From contig JAKORH010000353.1 of NCBI GenBank assembly GCA_029777935.1, positions 1-24,239 of the forward strand: 24,239 nt of DNA, given 5' to 3'. The position numbers and the translations under genes were made by a program. Positions 1 through 8,148 of the stretch are shown piece after piece. Under the pieces are notes generated by a model, which was not told the DNA's origin, searched no databases, and saw nothing but the letters and a program-made list of their open reading frames with translations. This stretch comes from Pseudomonadota bacterium (GTDB lineage: Bacteria > Pseudomonadota > Gammaproteobacteria > Burkholderiales > Burkholderiaceae). The stretch's first letter is position 1; every line of letters begins with the position of its first letter.

Positions 1-285
1 CCAGCGGTCGTGCCAGTTCCACCAGCCCGGCCGGTAGTACAGGTCGAAATACATCTGCTGTTGCACGCGCCGCAACGCCTCTTCGCGCGCTTCGCGCGCC
101 ATCGCGGCATTCTGCTCGGCCAGCACCTGCGCGTTCAGTTGCGCGAGTTTCTGCGCTTCTTCCGGCGTGAGCTTCGGCGCACTCGCCGCGGCGCCGGCGG
201 GCAGGCGCTCGATCCTGCTGCCGTCGGGCAAGGCCGCGCAGCCGGCCAGCAGCAGTGCCGCCAGCGGCAGCCATCGCATGTTCAT
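1..285 (-). CDS. Small lipoprotein, partial (C-terminus beyond the left edge)
   Basis: The reading frame starts at the ATG read from 285 and stays open to the window edge, giving 95 visible residues. The N-terminus MNMRWLPLAALLLAGC is a typical lipoprotein signal with lipobox L-A-G-C and the lipidated Cys at residue 16, so export and a membrane anchor are expected. After a Pro/Ala-rich linker there is a charged helical stretch (about residues 38-75, many Glu, Gln, Arg and Ala) that could form a coiled coil, then an aromatic segment with YFDLYYRPGWWNWHDRW. The start lies 13 bases after the hslO stop, so it is probably the last visible gene of the operon. A second in-frame ATG at 279 is possible. 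I do not recognise the family and claim no function beyond lipoprotein. Confidence 0.7.
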   Translation of the reverse strand, partial: MNMRWLPLAALLLAGCAALPDGSRIERLPAGAAASAPKLTPEEAQKLAQLNAQVLAEQNAAMAREAREEALRRVQQQMYFDLYYRPGWWNWHDRW

Positions 286-298
286 CGCTTGTCCCGTG

Positions 299-1213
299 TC
301 AATGCCGGCGCGCCGTGTCGTCGATTTCGGCCGCCGAGCCGGTCCTGAAGAGCTGTGCCACGTCGATCGCGTCGAACACGCGCCTGGCATTGCAGAAGTC
401 GCAGGTGACTTCGACGCGGCCTTGCTCGGCGACGATCGATTCGACTTCCTCGCGCCCCAGCGACAACAACATGCGCCCGATGCGGTCGCGCGAGCACGTG
501 CATTGGAATCGAGGCGTGATCGGCGCATACGCCTCGAGCGGTTCCTGCCAGAACAGGCGGTGCGCCAGCGCGTCGGGCGGCTGCGCGAGCAGTTCCGCGC
601 CTCCCAGCGTGCCGGCGAGCGCGAGCGCGCGGTTCCACGCGTCGTCGTCGTCGAGCGCGCCGCGGCCGCCTTCGCGCGGCAGCTTCTGCAACAACAGCCC
701 GGCGGCGATATCGTCGTCGGCCGCGAGCTGCAGGTGCGTGTCGAGCTGCTCGGAGCGGCGCATGTACGCCTGCAGCGCCTGCGCGATCGTTTCGCCCTCG
801 AGCGGCACCACGCCCTGGTACGGCTGCTGGCCGGGTTTCGGATCGCGCGGGTCGAGCGTGATCGCGCAGCGGCCGCGCCCGTGCGCATTGACGAGTGCCT
901 GCAGGCCGGCCGCCTCTGCGATCGCAACGTCGGCGCGCAGCTTGGCCGTGGCACGCAGGCCCACGTCGGGCTGGCACTCGACCACCAGCAGCTTGACCGG
1001 CCCGTCGCCGTGGATCTGCAGGATCAGGCGGCCGGCGAACTTGATGTTGGTCGCCAGCAGCGCACCGGCCGCGGTCATCTCGCCGAGCAGGCGCGTGACC
1101 GGCGCGGGGTAATCGTGGAACGCGATCATCTGCTTCCACGCCGCGTCCAGTCGCACGATGCCGCCGCGCACCGGCGCGCTCCGGAACAGGAATTTCAGCA
1201 GCGAATCGCTCAC
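299..1213 (-). CDS. hslO: Hsp33 redox-regulated holdase chaperone
   Basis: The 304-residue product matches Hsp33, a cytoplasmic chaperone that binds unfolding proteins after oxidation releases its zinc. The four zinc cysteines are visible near the C-terminus: C238-x-C240 in QCTCSRDRIGRM and C271-x-x-C274 in TCDFCNARR. The N-terminal domain carries the usual text, for example FHDYPAPVTRLLGEMTAAG and LLVVECQPDVGLRATAKL. Length is normal for the family. The start is the GTG at 1213, which overlaps the stop of the upstream gene as GTGA, indicating translational coupling. It lies downstream of the 2-hydroxyisobutyrate genes on the same strand, so it may be co-transcribed with them, although hslO normally has its own stress-linked expression. 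Confidence 0.95.
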   Translation of the reverse strand: MSDSLLKFLFRSAPVRGGIVRLDAAWKQMIAFHDYPAPVTRLLGEMTAAGALLATNIKFAGRLILQIHGDGPVKLLVVECQPDVGLRATAKLRADVAIAEAAGLQALVNAHGRGRCAITLDPRDPKPGQQPYQGVVPLEGETIAQALQAYMRRSEQLDTHLQLAADDDIAAGLLLQKLPREGGRGALDDDDAWNRALALAGTLGGAELLAQPPDALAHRLFWQEPLEAYAPITPRFQCTCSRDRIGRMLLSLGREEVESIVAEQGRVEVTCDFCNARRVFDAIDVAQLFRTGSAAEIDDTARRH

Positions 1214-2247
1214 ACGGCGGCGCGCGCGACGCCGGCCTGCACGCGCGCCAGTTCGCGTGCGTACTCGCAATAGGTGGGGGTCGTGTCGGCGATGATCTTG
1301 CGCTTGGCGTCGTCCAGCTCGCCCGTGCGGCGCGCGGGCGCGCCGACCCAGAAGCCGCTTTCCAGCACCTGGCCCGGCGTCGTTTCGCCGCCGGCGGCGA
1401 GGAACACGTCGTCGGCGACCACCGTGCCTTCGGCCACGATCGCGCCGATGCCGATCAGGCTGCGGTTGCCGATCTTGCACGCCGCCAGCCGCACGTTGTG
1501 GCCGATCGTCGAATCCGCGCCGATCACGATGTGCCCGCGGCCCGCGCGCAGCAGCGAGTTGTCCTGCACGTTGCTGCGTGCGCCGATCGCGATCTCGCCG
1601 CTGCCTGCGTCCAGCTCGCACGCGTAGTAGATGCCGACGTCGCGCGCCGCGCGGATGCGTCCACGCAGCGCGGCCGTGTTGGCGATGAACACGCCGGCTT
1701 CGAACTCGCCTTGTGCCGTGCTGGCGAGCGCAGGGCGGTCGATCGCGCGGATGCGCTGTCGCAGCCGTTCGCGTCGCGACGCGAGTTCGCCCGCCTCGAG
1801 CCGCCGCTCGGGCTTCGCCGGGCGGCCCGAATACAGGTAACCGCCCGCCAGCGTCGTGCGCGGGAACACGATGCTGCCGCTCGCAAGAACGAGCCCCGCT
1901 TCGAGCACGCAGCCGTCGAGCACGACGGCGCCGTCTTCGATCACGCAATCGTCGCCGACGGTGCAGGCGTGCACGACGCCGTACTCGCCGACGGTGACCC
2001 GGTTGCCGATCAGCGTCGGATAGACCTCATGCGCAATATGGATGGTGGCGCGCGTGCCCAGCATCAGCTCGGCGCCGGCGCGCACGTAATGGCCGTCGGC
2101 GCGGATTACCGCATGGGCGTCGAGCCAGGCGTCGGCACCGAGCGTGACGCGCCCGATCACGGCCGCGCTGCGCGCGAACTGCACCGGCGGACCGGCGAGC
2201 GTGGGTGCCACGCCGCCGTAGGAAAGCAGATTCATCTCGGTCGTCAT
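1210..2247 (-). CDS. Tandem two-domain gamma-carbonic-anhydrase-like protein
   Basis: This 345-residue protein holds two left-handed beta-helix (hexapeptide repeat) units, about residues 25-145 and 185-305, joined by a charged helical linker (about 148-175). Ordinary gamma-carbonic anhydrases have one unit of about 175-200 residues and three zinc histidines. Here unit 1 keeps the first and third (H70 in ATIHIAH; H93 in TVGEYGVVHAC), with E88 at the second position. Unit 2 keeps only the second (H250 in STIGHNVRLAAC), with R234 and A255 at the other two. The two halves therefore complement each other. The start ATG lies 9 bases after the lyase gene, and the stop overlaps hslO. Zinc binding and carbonic anhydrase activity are possible but unproven; a hexapeptide acyltransferase-like or structural role is the alternative. 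M5 (2235) is an alternative start. Confidence 0.8.
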   Translation of the reverse strand: MTTEMNLLSYGGVAPTLAGPPVQFARSAAVIGRVTLGADAWLDAHAVIRADGHYVRAGAELMLGTRATIHIAHEVYPTLIGNRVTVGEYGVVHACTVGDDCVIEDGAVVLDGCVLEAGLVLASGSIVFPRTTLAGGYLYSGRPAKPERRLEAGELASRRERLRQRIRAIDRPALASTAQGEFEAGVFIANTAALRGRIRAARDVGIYYACELDAGSGEIAIGARSNVQDNSLLRAGRGHIVIGADSTIGHNVRLAACKIGNRSLIGIGAIVAEGTVVADDVFLAAGGETTPGQVLESGFWVGAPARRTGELDDAKRKIIADTTPTYCEYARELARVQAGVARAAV

Positions 2248-2256
2248 GTGCGCATT

Positions 2257-3990
2257 TTACCGGCCGCGCCAGGCGCGCTCGGCCTCGTCCCACGCGGCGA
2301 GCGGCTGCAGGTCGGGCACCCAGGCCAGTCCCGACTTCGCGTCCGCGGACACCGCCTCGCCCGTGACCAGCACGTCGAGCAGCGCGGGCTTTCCATCCGC
2401 GACCGCGGCGAGCGCGCGCTCGATCGCGGCCGGCAACTCGGCCGCGCGCTCGACGCGCTCGCCGAACAGTCCGAACGCGCGCGCCATCTGCGCGTGATCG
2501 GCATGCTGCAGCCGGGTTCCCACGACCTTGCCGTGCGTTTGTGCCTGATCATGCACCTCGATCTGCCATGCGCCGTTGTTGGCGACCACGATCAGCAGCG
2601 GCACGCGGTGGCGCGCGGCGGTGTCAATCTCCATCGCGTTGAAGCCGAACGCGCCGTCGCCCGTCAGCACCGCCACCGTGCGGGACGGCGCAGCCAGCGC
2701 CGCGCCGATGCCGAACGGCGTGCCCACGCCGATGCAGCCGAGCGAGCCGGGATCGAGATAGATCGTCGCATTGATGCCGACCCGTGCGAACGACAGGAAA
2801 TCGCCGCCGTCGGCGACGATCACCGCGTCGCCCGGCAACCGCTCGGCGAGTGCGGCGAGCAGGCGGTTCGGGTGCATGCGGCCGTCGGCGCCATCGCGTG
2901 CGGCGCGCATCGAGTCGCGCAGCCTAGCTTTGCGCTCGAGGTGGCGCGCGCGCAGCGACTGTACCCACGCGCGGTCGAGCGCAGGCGTGCGTTGGCCGGC
3001 CGCGCGCACGAGCGCCGCCAGCGCCAGCCGCGGCGTGGCGAAGATCTCGGCTTCGCCGCGGCGGTTGTCGGAAAGTTCGCCCGGCGCGTCGGCGATCCGA
3101 ACGAAGCGCGCAGCGCTGAACACGGCCGGCGAGCCGTAGCCGAGCTGGAAGTCGAGCCGGCGCCCGATCGTGAGCACGACATCGGCCTCGCCCATCACGG
3201 TGCCGCGCATCGCGGCGACCACCGACGGGTGATCGTCCGGCACCAGCCCTCGGCTTTCACCGGTATCGAGGTACGGTGCGCCGAGCGCATCGAGCAGCGC
3301 GACCAGTTCCGTGCCGGCGCCGCGCGCGCCGCGGCCGCTGATCACCAGCGGTCGCTTCGCGCTCCACAGCAATCCGGCCGCCGCTTCGACCGCGGCTGGA
3401 TCGGGCGGCAGTTCCGTGCGCGCATGCGGGCGGAAGTGCTCCGGCAACTGCACCGCGCGCGGCACTTCGGCGCGCAGCGTGTCGGTCGGGAAATCGAGGT
3501 AAACGGGGCCCGGATCGCCGCCGACGCCTTGTGCGCGCGCGACCGCCGCGTCGAGTTCCTGCAGCACCAGCGCCGGCTCGCGCACCGTACGCGCGTAGCG
3601 GGTGATCGAGCGCAGCAGATCGACGTGGTTCATGTCCTGCAGCGCGCCGCGGTTCTCCTGCGCGCGCGGCGGCACGCCTGACAGCACCAGCACCGGCGCA
3701 CGCGCGACAGACGCGTTGGCGATGCCGGTCATCGCGTTGGTCACGCCGGGGCCGGCCGTCACCAGCGCCACGCCGAGCGTTCCGGTGAGTTCGCCGTACG
3801 CATGCGCCATGTAGACCGCGGCGCGCTCGTCGCGCACGTCGACGATGCGGATGCCCTCGGCGTCGAGGCGCATCCAGATCGGCATGATGTGTCCGCCGCA
3901 CAGCGCGAACACGGTGGTCACGCCGTGCGCCTTCAGGAAGCGCGCGATGACGCTGGCAGCGGAGTCCGGCGTCAGTGGAGGTGGATTCAT
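2257..3990 (-). CDS. Thiamine-diphosphate enzyme, probable 2-hydroxyacyl-CoA lyase
   Basis: The 577-residue protein has the three-domain layout of the acetolactate synthase/oxalyl-CoA decarboxylase/HACL superfamily. Visible features are the catalytic Glu of the Pyr domain (E55 in DVRDERAAVYMAHAYGE), the central domain (about 195-335), and the PP-domain motif from G444-D-G to N471-N472 that binds Mg2+ and diphosphate. NN is followed by GAWQIEVHDQ with Glu478. Text such as VTAGPGVTNAMTGIANA is family-typical. A good ribosome site (GGAG, 7 bases) precedes the ATG at 3990. It lies 48 bases after hcmA and before the gamma-CA gene. In actinobacteria a related lyase encoded next to hcl cleaves 2-hydroxyisobutyryl-CoA to acetone and formyl-CoA; context suggests the same or a similar substrate here. 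Acetolactate synthase and oxalyl-CoA decarboxylase are less likely, but sequence alone does not exclude another acyloin or 2-hydroxyacid substrate. Confidence 0.8.
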   Translation of the reverse strand: MNPPPLTPDSAASVIARFLKAHGVTTVFALCGGHIMPIWMRLDAEGIRIVDVRDERAAVYMAHAYGELTGTLGVALVTAGPGVTNAMTGIANASVARAPVLVLSGVPPRAQENRGALQDMNHVDLLRSITRYARTVREPALVLQELDAAVARAQGVGGDPGPVYLDFPTDTLRAEVPRAVQLPEHFRPHARTELPPDPAAVEAAAGLLWSAKRPLVISGRGARGAGTELVALLDALGAPYLDTGESRGLVPDDHPSVVAAMRGTVMGEADVVLTIGRRLDFQLGYGSPAVFSAARFVRIADAPGELSDNRRGEAEIFATPRLALAALVRAAGQRTPALDRAWVQSLRARHLERKARLRDSMRAARDGADGRMHPNRLLAALAERLPGDAVIVADGGDFLSFARVGINATIYLDPGSLGCIGVGTPFGIGAALAAPSRTVAVLTGDGAFGFNAMEIDTAARHRVPLLIVVANNGAWQIEVHDQAQTHGKVVGTRLQHADHAQMARAFGLFGERVERAAELPAAIERALAAVADGKPALLDVLVTGEAVSADAKSGLAWVPDLQPLAAWDEAERAWRGR

Positions 3991-4006
3991 GGAAAACTCC
4001 GTGTTT

Positions 4007-4037
4007 GACGCCCGACGCCAACGCCCGACGCCCGACG
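4007..4037. repeat. Short heptamer repeat array between hcmA and the lyase gene
   Basis: On the plus strand the units are GACGCCC, GACGCCA, ACGCCC and GACGCCC, followed by a partial GACG. Read in the direction of transcription this is repeated GTCGGGC. It fills most of the 48-base gap between the hcmA stop and the ribosome site of the lyase gene. One unit is a base short and one has a substitution, so the array is imperfect. No T-run or strong hairpin suggests a terminator. Confidence 0.7.
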
Positions 4038-4038
4038 A

Positions 4039-5727
4039 TCAGTACACCGGCGTTTCCCGGTACGTCCCCCACACGCCCTTCAGTTTCTCGACGATGTCGC
4101 CCATCGTCGCGCCGCATTTCACCAGCTCGATCGTGATCGGCATGATGTTCTGCTTGTCGTCCTTCGCGACCGCGACCAGTTGGTCGAGCAGGCGCGCGAG
4201 CCTGGCGTTGTCGCGTTCGCGCCGCACGCGCTGCGTGCGCCCGACCTGGCGCTCGGCCGTGGTCGGGTCGTACGGGTGGATCTCGATGTCGTGCTGCTCC
4301 TCGGCTTCGACGAAGCGGTTGACGCCGATCACCGGCTTGTCGCCCGACTGCTTGCGCAGCGCTGTTTCGTACGCGAAGGCGGCGATGTGCTTCTGGAACC
4401 AGCCCTGCTCGATCAGCTTGATCGTGCCGCCGCGCTCCTCGACTTCCTTCAGGATCGCGAAGATGCGGCGCTCGTAGTCGGTGGTCAGTGCCTCGACGAA
4501 CCAGGAGCCGCCGAGCGGGTCGACCACGCTGGTGACGTTCGTCTCCTCGGCGAGGATCTGCTGCGTGCGCAGCGCCATCCGCATCGCGTCCTCGGTCGGG
4601 ATCGCGAACGCCTCGTCGTAGCCGTTGGTGTGCAGCGACTGCGCGCCGCCGAGCACGGCGGACAACGCCTGCATCGCCGTGCGGACGATGTTGATCTGGT
4701 ACTGCGGCTTGGTCAGCGTCGCCGCGGCGGTCTGGCAATGGAAGCGCAGCCGCATCGAGTCCGGATTCTGCGCGCCGAAGCGCTCCTTCATGATCTTGGC
4801 GTAGCAGCGGCGCAGCGCACGGAACTTGGCGACCTCCTCGAAGAAGTCGCCCTGCGACACGAAGAAGAACGCCAGCCGTGGCGCGAACTCGTCGATAGCC
4901 ATGCCGGTCTTCAGCACCTCCTCGACGTAGACGATCAGGTTGGCCAGCGTGAAGGCGGCCTCCTGCAGCGGGGACGAGCCGGCCTCGGAGATGTGGTAGC
5001 CGGAAATGTTGATCGGGTTGTAGCGCTTCAGATGCTTCGCCGAGTAACTGATGATGTCGCGGCAGATGCGCACGCTCGGCGCGATCGGGTAGATGTACTC
5101 CTTCTGCGCCATGTACTCCTTCAGGATGTCGGCCTGCACGGTGCCGGACAGCCTGGCGAGGTCGCAGCCGCGCTGCTCCGCCAGCGCGACGTACATCGCG
5201 AGCAGGATCCAGGCGGTCGGGTTGATCGTCAGCGACACCGAGATCTTCTCGAGATCGATGCCGTCGAGCAGCGCCTCCATGTCGGCCAGCGTGTCGATCG
5301 CGACGCCTTCGCGCCCGACCTCGCCTTCGCTCATCGGATGGTCGGAGTCGTAGCCCATCAGCGTCGGCATGTCGAAGTCGGTCGAGATGCCCGTCTGACC
5401 CTGGGCGATCAGGTACTTGAAGCGCTTGTTGGTGTCCTCGCCGGTGCCGAAGCCTGCGATCTGGCGCATGGTCCAGGTGCGGCTGCGGTACATCGTCGGG
5501 TAAGGGCCGCGCGTGAACGGGTACTGGCCCGGCAGCCCGATGTCCTCGAGCGGCGTGTCGGCGATGTCGGCCGCGGTGTAGGCGCGCTTGACCGGAATGT
5601 CGCCGGTGGTGAAGAACTGTTCGCGCTTTTCGGCCTGCTTCTTCAGGAACGCGGAAACCTCGTTCGATTCCCAGCGGCGCTCCTGTTCGCGCAACCGGGC
5701 GGCGGACACTTCATCGAGCGATTTCAT
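4039..5727 (-). CDS. hcmA: 2-Hydroxyisobutyryl-CoA mutase, large subunit (substrate-binding)
   Basis: The 562-residue protein is the TIM-barrel subunit of a coenzyme-B12 acyl-CoA mutase and lacks its own B12 domain. It converts 2-hydroxyisobutyryl-CoA and 3-hydroxybutyryl-CoA into each other. Specificity comes from the active site. Where methylmalonyl-CoA mutase has Tyr and isobutyryl-CoA mutase Phe (RTWTMRQ-x-AGF), this protein has Ile90. The next loop reads [17 protein letters not shown] with Asp117, the residue that holds the substrate hydroxyl in HCM. Catalytic His245 ([10 protein letters not shown]) and Gln198 are present. Length and wording are, as I recall them, almost those of Aquincola HcmA. 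The start has a strong ribosome site (AAGGAG, 7 bases) and overlaps the upstream GTPase gene by 17 bases. Older pipelines would call it methylmalonyl-CoA mutase. Confidence 0.93.
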   Translation of the reverse strand: MKSLDEVSAARLREQERRWESNEVSAFLKKQAEKREQFFTTGDIPVKRAYTAADIADTPLEDIGLPGQYPFTRGPYPTMYRSRTWTMRQIAGFGTGEDTNKRFKYLIAQGQTGISTDFDMPTLMGYDSDHPMSEGEVGREGVAIDTLADMEALLDGIDLEKISVSLTINPTAWILLAMYVALAEQRGCDLARLSGTVQADILKEYMAQKEYIYPIAPSVRICRDIISYSAKHLKRYNPINISGYHISEAGSSPLQEAAFTLANLIVYVEEVLKTGMAIDEFAPRLAFFFVSQGDFFEEVAKFRALRRCYAKIMKERFGAQNPDSMRLRFHCQTAAATLTKPQYQINIVRTAMQALSAVLGGAQSLHTNGYDEAFAIPTEDAMRMALRTQQILAEETNVTSVVDPLGGSWFVEALTTDYERRIFAILKEVEERGGTIKLIEQGWFQKHIAAFAYETALRKQSGDKPVIGVNRFVEAEEQHDIEIHPYDPTTAERQVGRTQRVRRERDNARLARLLDQLVAVAKDDKQNIMPITIELVKCGATMGDIVEKLKGVWGTYRETPVY

Positions 5728-6697
5728 GCGAGTACTCCTTGCGTATCGTTTCGTCGATCAGCTCGCGGGCGAGCGAGTAGGGGTCGGAGGCGCGCTGCGC
5801 CAGCCGTGAAGCGAGCGGAACCGCCAGCGTCGCGGCCGCGGCACGAAAGCGCTCGAACAGCACGGTTTCCGCGGTCTTGGCGAGCCGGAACGCCGCCACG
5901 CGGTCGCGCCGCTGCGCGCCGAGCGCGGTGGACTTCAGGGCTGCGCGATGGGCGTCGATCTTCGCGACCAGATCGTCGACGCCCTGGCCGGTGTAGGAGC
6001 TGACGCCGACGACCGGGATCTGCCACAGCGGCTTCTCCCTGGTCAGCGCGCCGAGCGCCAGCATGTGCTTCAGGTCCGTCAGCGTGCGGTGGGCGTCGGC
6101 GCGATCGGATTTCGAAACGACGTGGATGTCGGCGATCTCGAGAATGCCCGCCTTGATCGCCTGGATCTCGTCGCCGAGCCCGGGCGCGGACACGACGATC
6201 GTGGTGTCGGAGGCGTGCGCGATCTCGACCTCGTCCTGGCCGACGCCGACGGTCTCGATGATGATCGTCGAGTAGCCGGCAACGTCGAGGATGTCGACCG
6301 TGTCCATCGCCGCGCGCGCCATGCCGCCGGTCGCGCCGCGCGTGGCCATGCTGCGGATGAAGACGCCGGGATCGTTGGCGAGTTCGCTCATCCGGATGCG
6401 GTCGCCCAGGATCGCGCCGCCCGAGTAGGGGCTGGACGGATCGACCGCGACGATGCCGACCGTCTCGCCGCGCGCACGAAGCCGTTCGGTGAGCTTCGAC
6501 ACCAGCGTCGACTTGCCGCTGCCGGGCACGCCCGTCAGCCCGATCACGTGCGCGTTGCCCGCGCGGCGGTAGATGGCGGCGAGCGCGGCGCGCGCCTCTT
6601 CGGCTCCGGCCTCCGCGCGCGACATCAGGCGGCCGGCCGCGCGCACGTCGCCGCGCGCGACGCGCTCGACCAGCTCCGAGGAAGGGACGTAGTTCAT
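5711..6697 (-). CDS. MeaB/ArgK-type GTPase, B12-mutase chaperone (MeaH-like)
   Basis: The 328-residue G3E GTPase belongs to the MeaB/MMAA family, which uses GTP hydrolysis to gate adenosylcobalamin loading and to remove damaged cofactor from acyl-CoA mutases. Visible are Walker A GVPGSGKST (56-64), AVDPSSPYSGGAILGDRIRM (84-103), the switch region ETVGVGQDEVEIA (148-160) and the C-terminal dimerisation helices. The guanine-specificity motif reads S195-K-S-D198 instead of the usual N-K-x-D. The start ATG overlaps the hcl stop (ATGA) and the stop overlaps the hcmA start, so the three genes are translationally coupled. Its partner is most likely HcmAB; no other mutase is present in the window. 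Confidence 0.93.
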   Translation of the reverse strand: MNYVPSSELVERVARGDVRAAGRLMSRAEAGAEEARAALAAIYRRAGNAHVIGLTGVPGSGKSTLVSKLTERLRARGETVGIVAVDPSSPYSGGAILGDRIRMSELANDPGVFIRSMATRGATGGMARAAMDTVDILDVAGYSTIIIETVGVGQDEVEIAHASDTTIVVSAPGLGDEIQAIKAGILEIADIHVVSKSDRADAHRTLTDLKHMLALGALTREKPLWQIPVVGVSSYTGQGVDDLVAKIDAHRAALKSTALGAQRRDRVAAFRLAKTAETVLFERFRAAAATLAVPLASRLAQRASDPYSLARELIDETIRKEYSHEIAR

Positions 6698-8139
6698 CCG
6701 CGCGCCTGCTGCAGTTCGGCGTTCAGCGTGCGGAATACCTCGCGGTCGTCGATCACGCGCCGCGCCTTGAAGTCGGTGCGTGGCAGCGCGTGCGGCGCCA
6801 GCACTTCGACCCGGGTGCGGATGCCCAGCACGGTCTGCAGCTTGCGTGCCACCTCGTCACGGAACGCGGCGCGCGCCGCCTCGCCGCGATGCATGGCTTC
6901 GTCGGCTTCCACGCGCAACAGCAGCTCGTCCATCGCCGCCTCACGCGTGATCACGATGCGGTGCTCGCCGCCGTAGTGCGCGATCTGGTTCAGCGCCGCG
7001 TCGATCTCGCTCGGATAGATGTTCTCGCCGCGGATCGTGAACATGTCGTCGATCCGGCCGAACACGCCCTGCGGCAGCCGCGGGTAGGTGCGGCCGCACG
7101 GGTTCTCCTCGTTGACCCACAGCGACAGGTCGCCCGACAGCAGCCGGATCATCGGCTGGCTGGTGCGCTCCAGGTGCGTATAGACGGGCGTGCCGCGCTG
7201 GCCATACGGCACGCGCGTCAGGAAGGGGTGAGACGCGGACGGATCGCACACCTCGGTGTAGACGATGTCCTGCCAGCACAGCATGCCGTGGTGCGTCTCG
7301 GCCGTGCCGGCGACGTTCATGAACGGCGTCATCTCGGCCATCGAGCCGCAGTCGAACACGCGCGCGCCGTACAGGTCCTCGATGCGGTCGCGCACGCCCG
7401 GCACCGACGCGCCGGGCTCACCGGAAAAGAACATGTACTTGATCTCGAAGTCGCGCGGGTTCAACTTCTCCTCGCGCGCGACCTCGGCCAGGTGGATCGC
7501 GTAGCTCGGCGTGCCGTAGAAGCCGGCGGGCTTCATCGTGTGCAGCCATTGCGCCAGCCGCGCGCTCATGCCCGGCGCGCCGGCGCCGAAGGGAAACGCC
7601 CTCGCGCGCAGCCGCTCCGCGCCCGCCAGCGCGCCCCAGCTTCCCAGGTACAGGCTGAAGATCGCGGCCACGCAGATCATGTCGCCGGGCCGCATGCCCA
7701 TGCCCCACATGATGCGTGCGTGCGCGTTGGCGATCGCGCGCCAGTCGTCGCGGCCGACCGCGAACGCAGTGGGCCGCCCGGTGGTGCCGCTGGTGCCGTG
7801 AACGTGGAAGACCTCGGTATCCGGCACGCAGACGTAGTCGCCGAACGGCGGGTGCGCCGACTGCGCCGCGCGCAGATCGGTCTTGCGAATGATCGGCACG
7901 CGGGTCTCGAAGTCCTCGAGCGACTTCAGTTGGCTCGGGTGGAAGCCGGCCTCGTCCCACTTGCGGCGATAGAACGGCGCCTGCTCGTATGCGTAGCGGC
8001 ACACATCCTGCAGCCGTCCGAGGATCGCGCGCTCGCGCTCGGCGGCGGGCATCGTCTCGCGCACCGGAAACCAGTAGCGACTGTCCGCCGGCGGCAGGTA
8101 GTCGTCGTCGTAGCGCGGGGGATAGGACCAGGATTCCAT
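6694..8139 (-). CDS. hcl: 2-Hydroxyisobutyrate-CoA ligase, PaaK-like
   Basis: The 481-residue AMP-forming ligase belongs to the phenylacetate-CoA ligase branch rather than the longer acyl-CoA synthetases. The P-loop-like AMP motif is HGTSGTTGRPTAF (114-126). The C-terminal domain starts around FGRIDDMFTIRGENIYPSEI, and the likely catalytic lysine is K458 in LPRTDFKARRV. It would activate the branched hydroxy acid with ATP and CoA for the mutase or lyase. Identification as HCL rests mainly on its place between hcmB and the GTPase/hcmA genes, the order known from Aquincola-type clusters, and on length. The ribosome site is AGGA, 6 bases before the ATG at 8139, and only 9 bases separate it from hcmB. 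By sequence alone a phenylacetate-like aryl substrate could not be excluded. Confidence 0.88.
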   Translation of the reverse strand: MESWSYPPRYDDDYLPPADSRYWFPVRETMPAAERERAILGRLQDVCRYAYEQAPFYRRKWDEAGFHPSQLKSLEDFETRVPIIRKTDLRAAQSAHPPFGDYVCVPDTEVFHVHGTSGTTGRPTAFAVGRDDWRAIANAHARIMWGMGMRPGDMICVAAIFSLYLGSWGALAGAERLRARAFPFGAGAPGMSARLAQWLHTMKPAGFYGTPSYAIHLAEVAREEKLNPRDFEIKYMFFSGEPGASVPGVRDRIEDLYGARVFDCGSMAEMTPFMNVAGTAETHHGMLCWQDIVYTEVCDPSASHPFLTRVPYGQRGTPVYTHLERTSQPMIRLLSGDLSLWVNEENPCGRTYPRLPQGVFGRIDDMFTIRGENIYPSEIDAALNQIAHYGGEHRIVITREAAMDELLLRVEADEAMHRGEAARAAFRDEVARKLQTVLGIRTRVEVLAPHALPRTDFKARRVIDDREVFRTLNAELQQARG

Positions 8140-8148
8140 CGAGGTTCC

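Noticed and set aside
167..1273. Long plus-strand open frame of 368 codons over hslO
   Set aside because: It is the antisense shadow of hslO in high-GC DNA; composition is Arg/Ala-rich and there is no family signal, while the minus strand has all Hsp33 cysteines.
1498..3681. Plus-strand open frame of 727 codons over the gamma-CA and lyase genes
   Set aside because: It spans two well-supported minus-strand genes and their junction, with low-complexity Arg/Ala/His text.
4127..4200. A B12-binding domain at the C-terminus of the mutase large subunit
   Set aside because: The protein ends at residue 562 with no DxHxxG motif; that domain is supplied by the separate hcmB gene.
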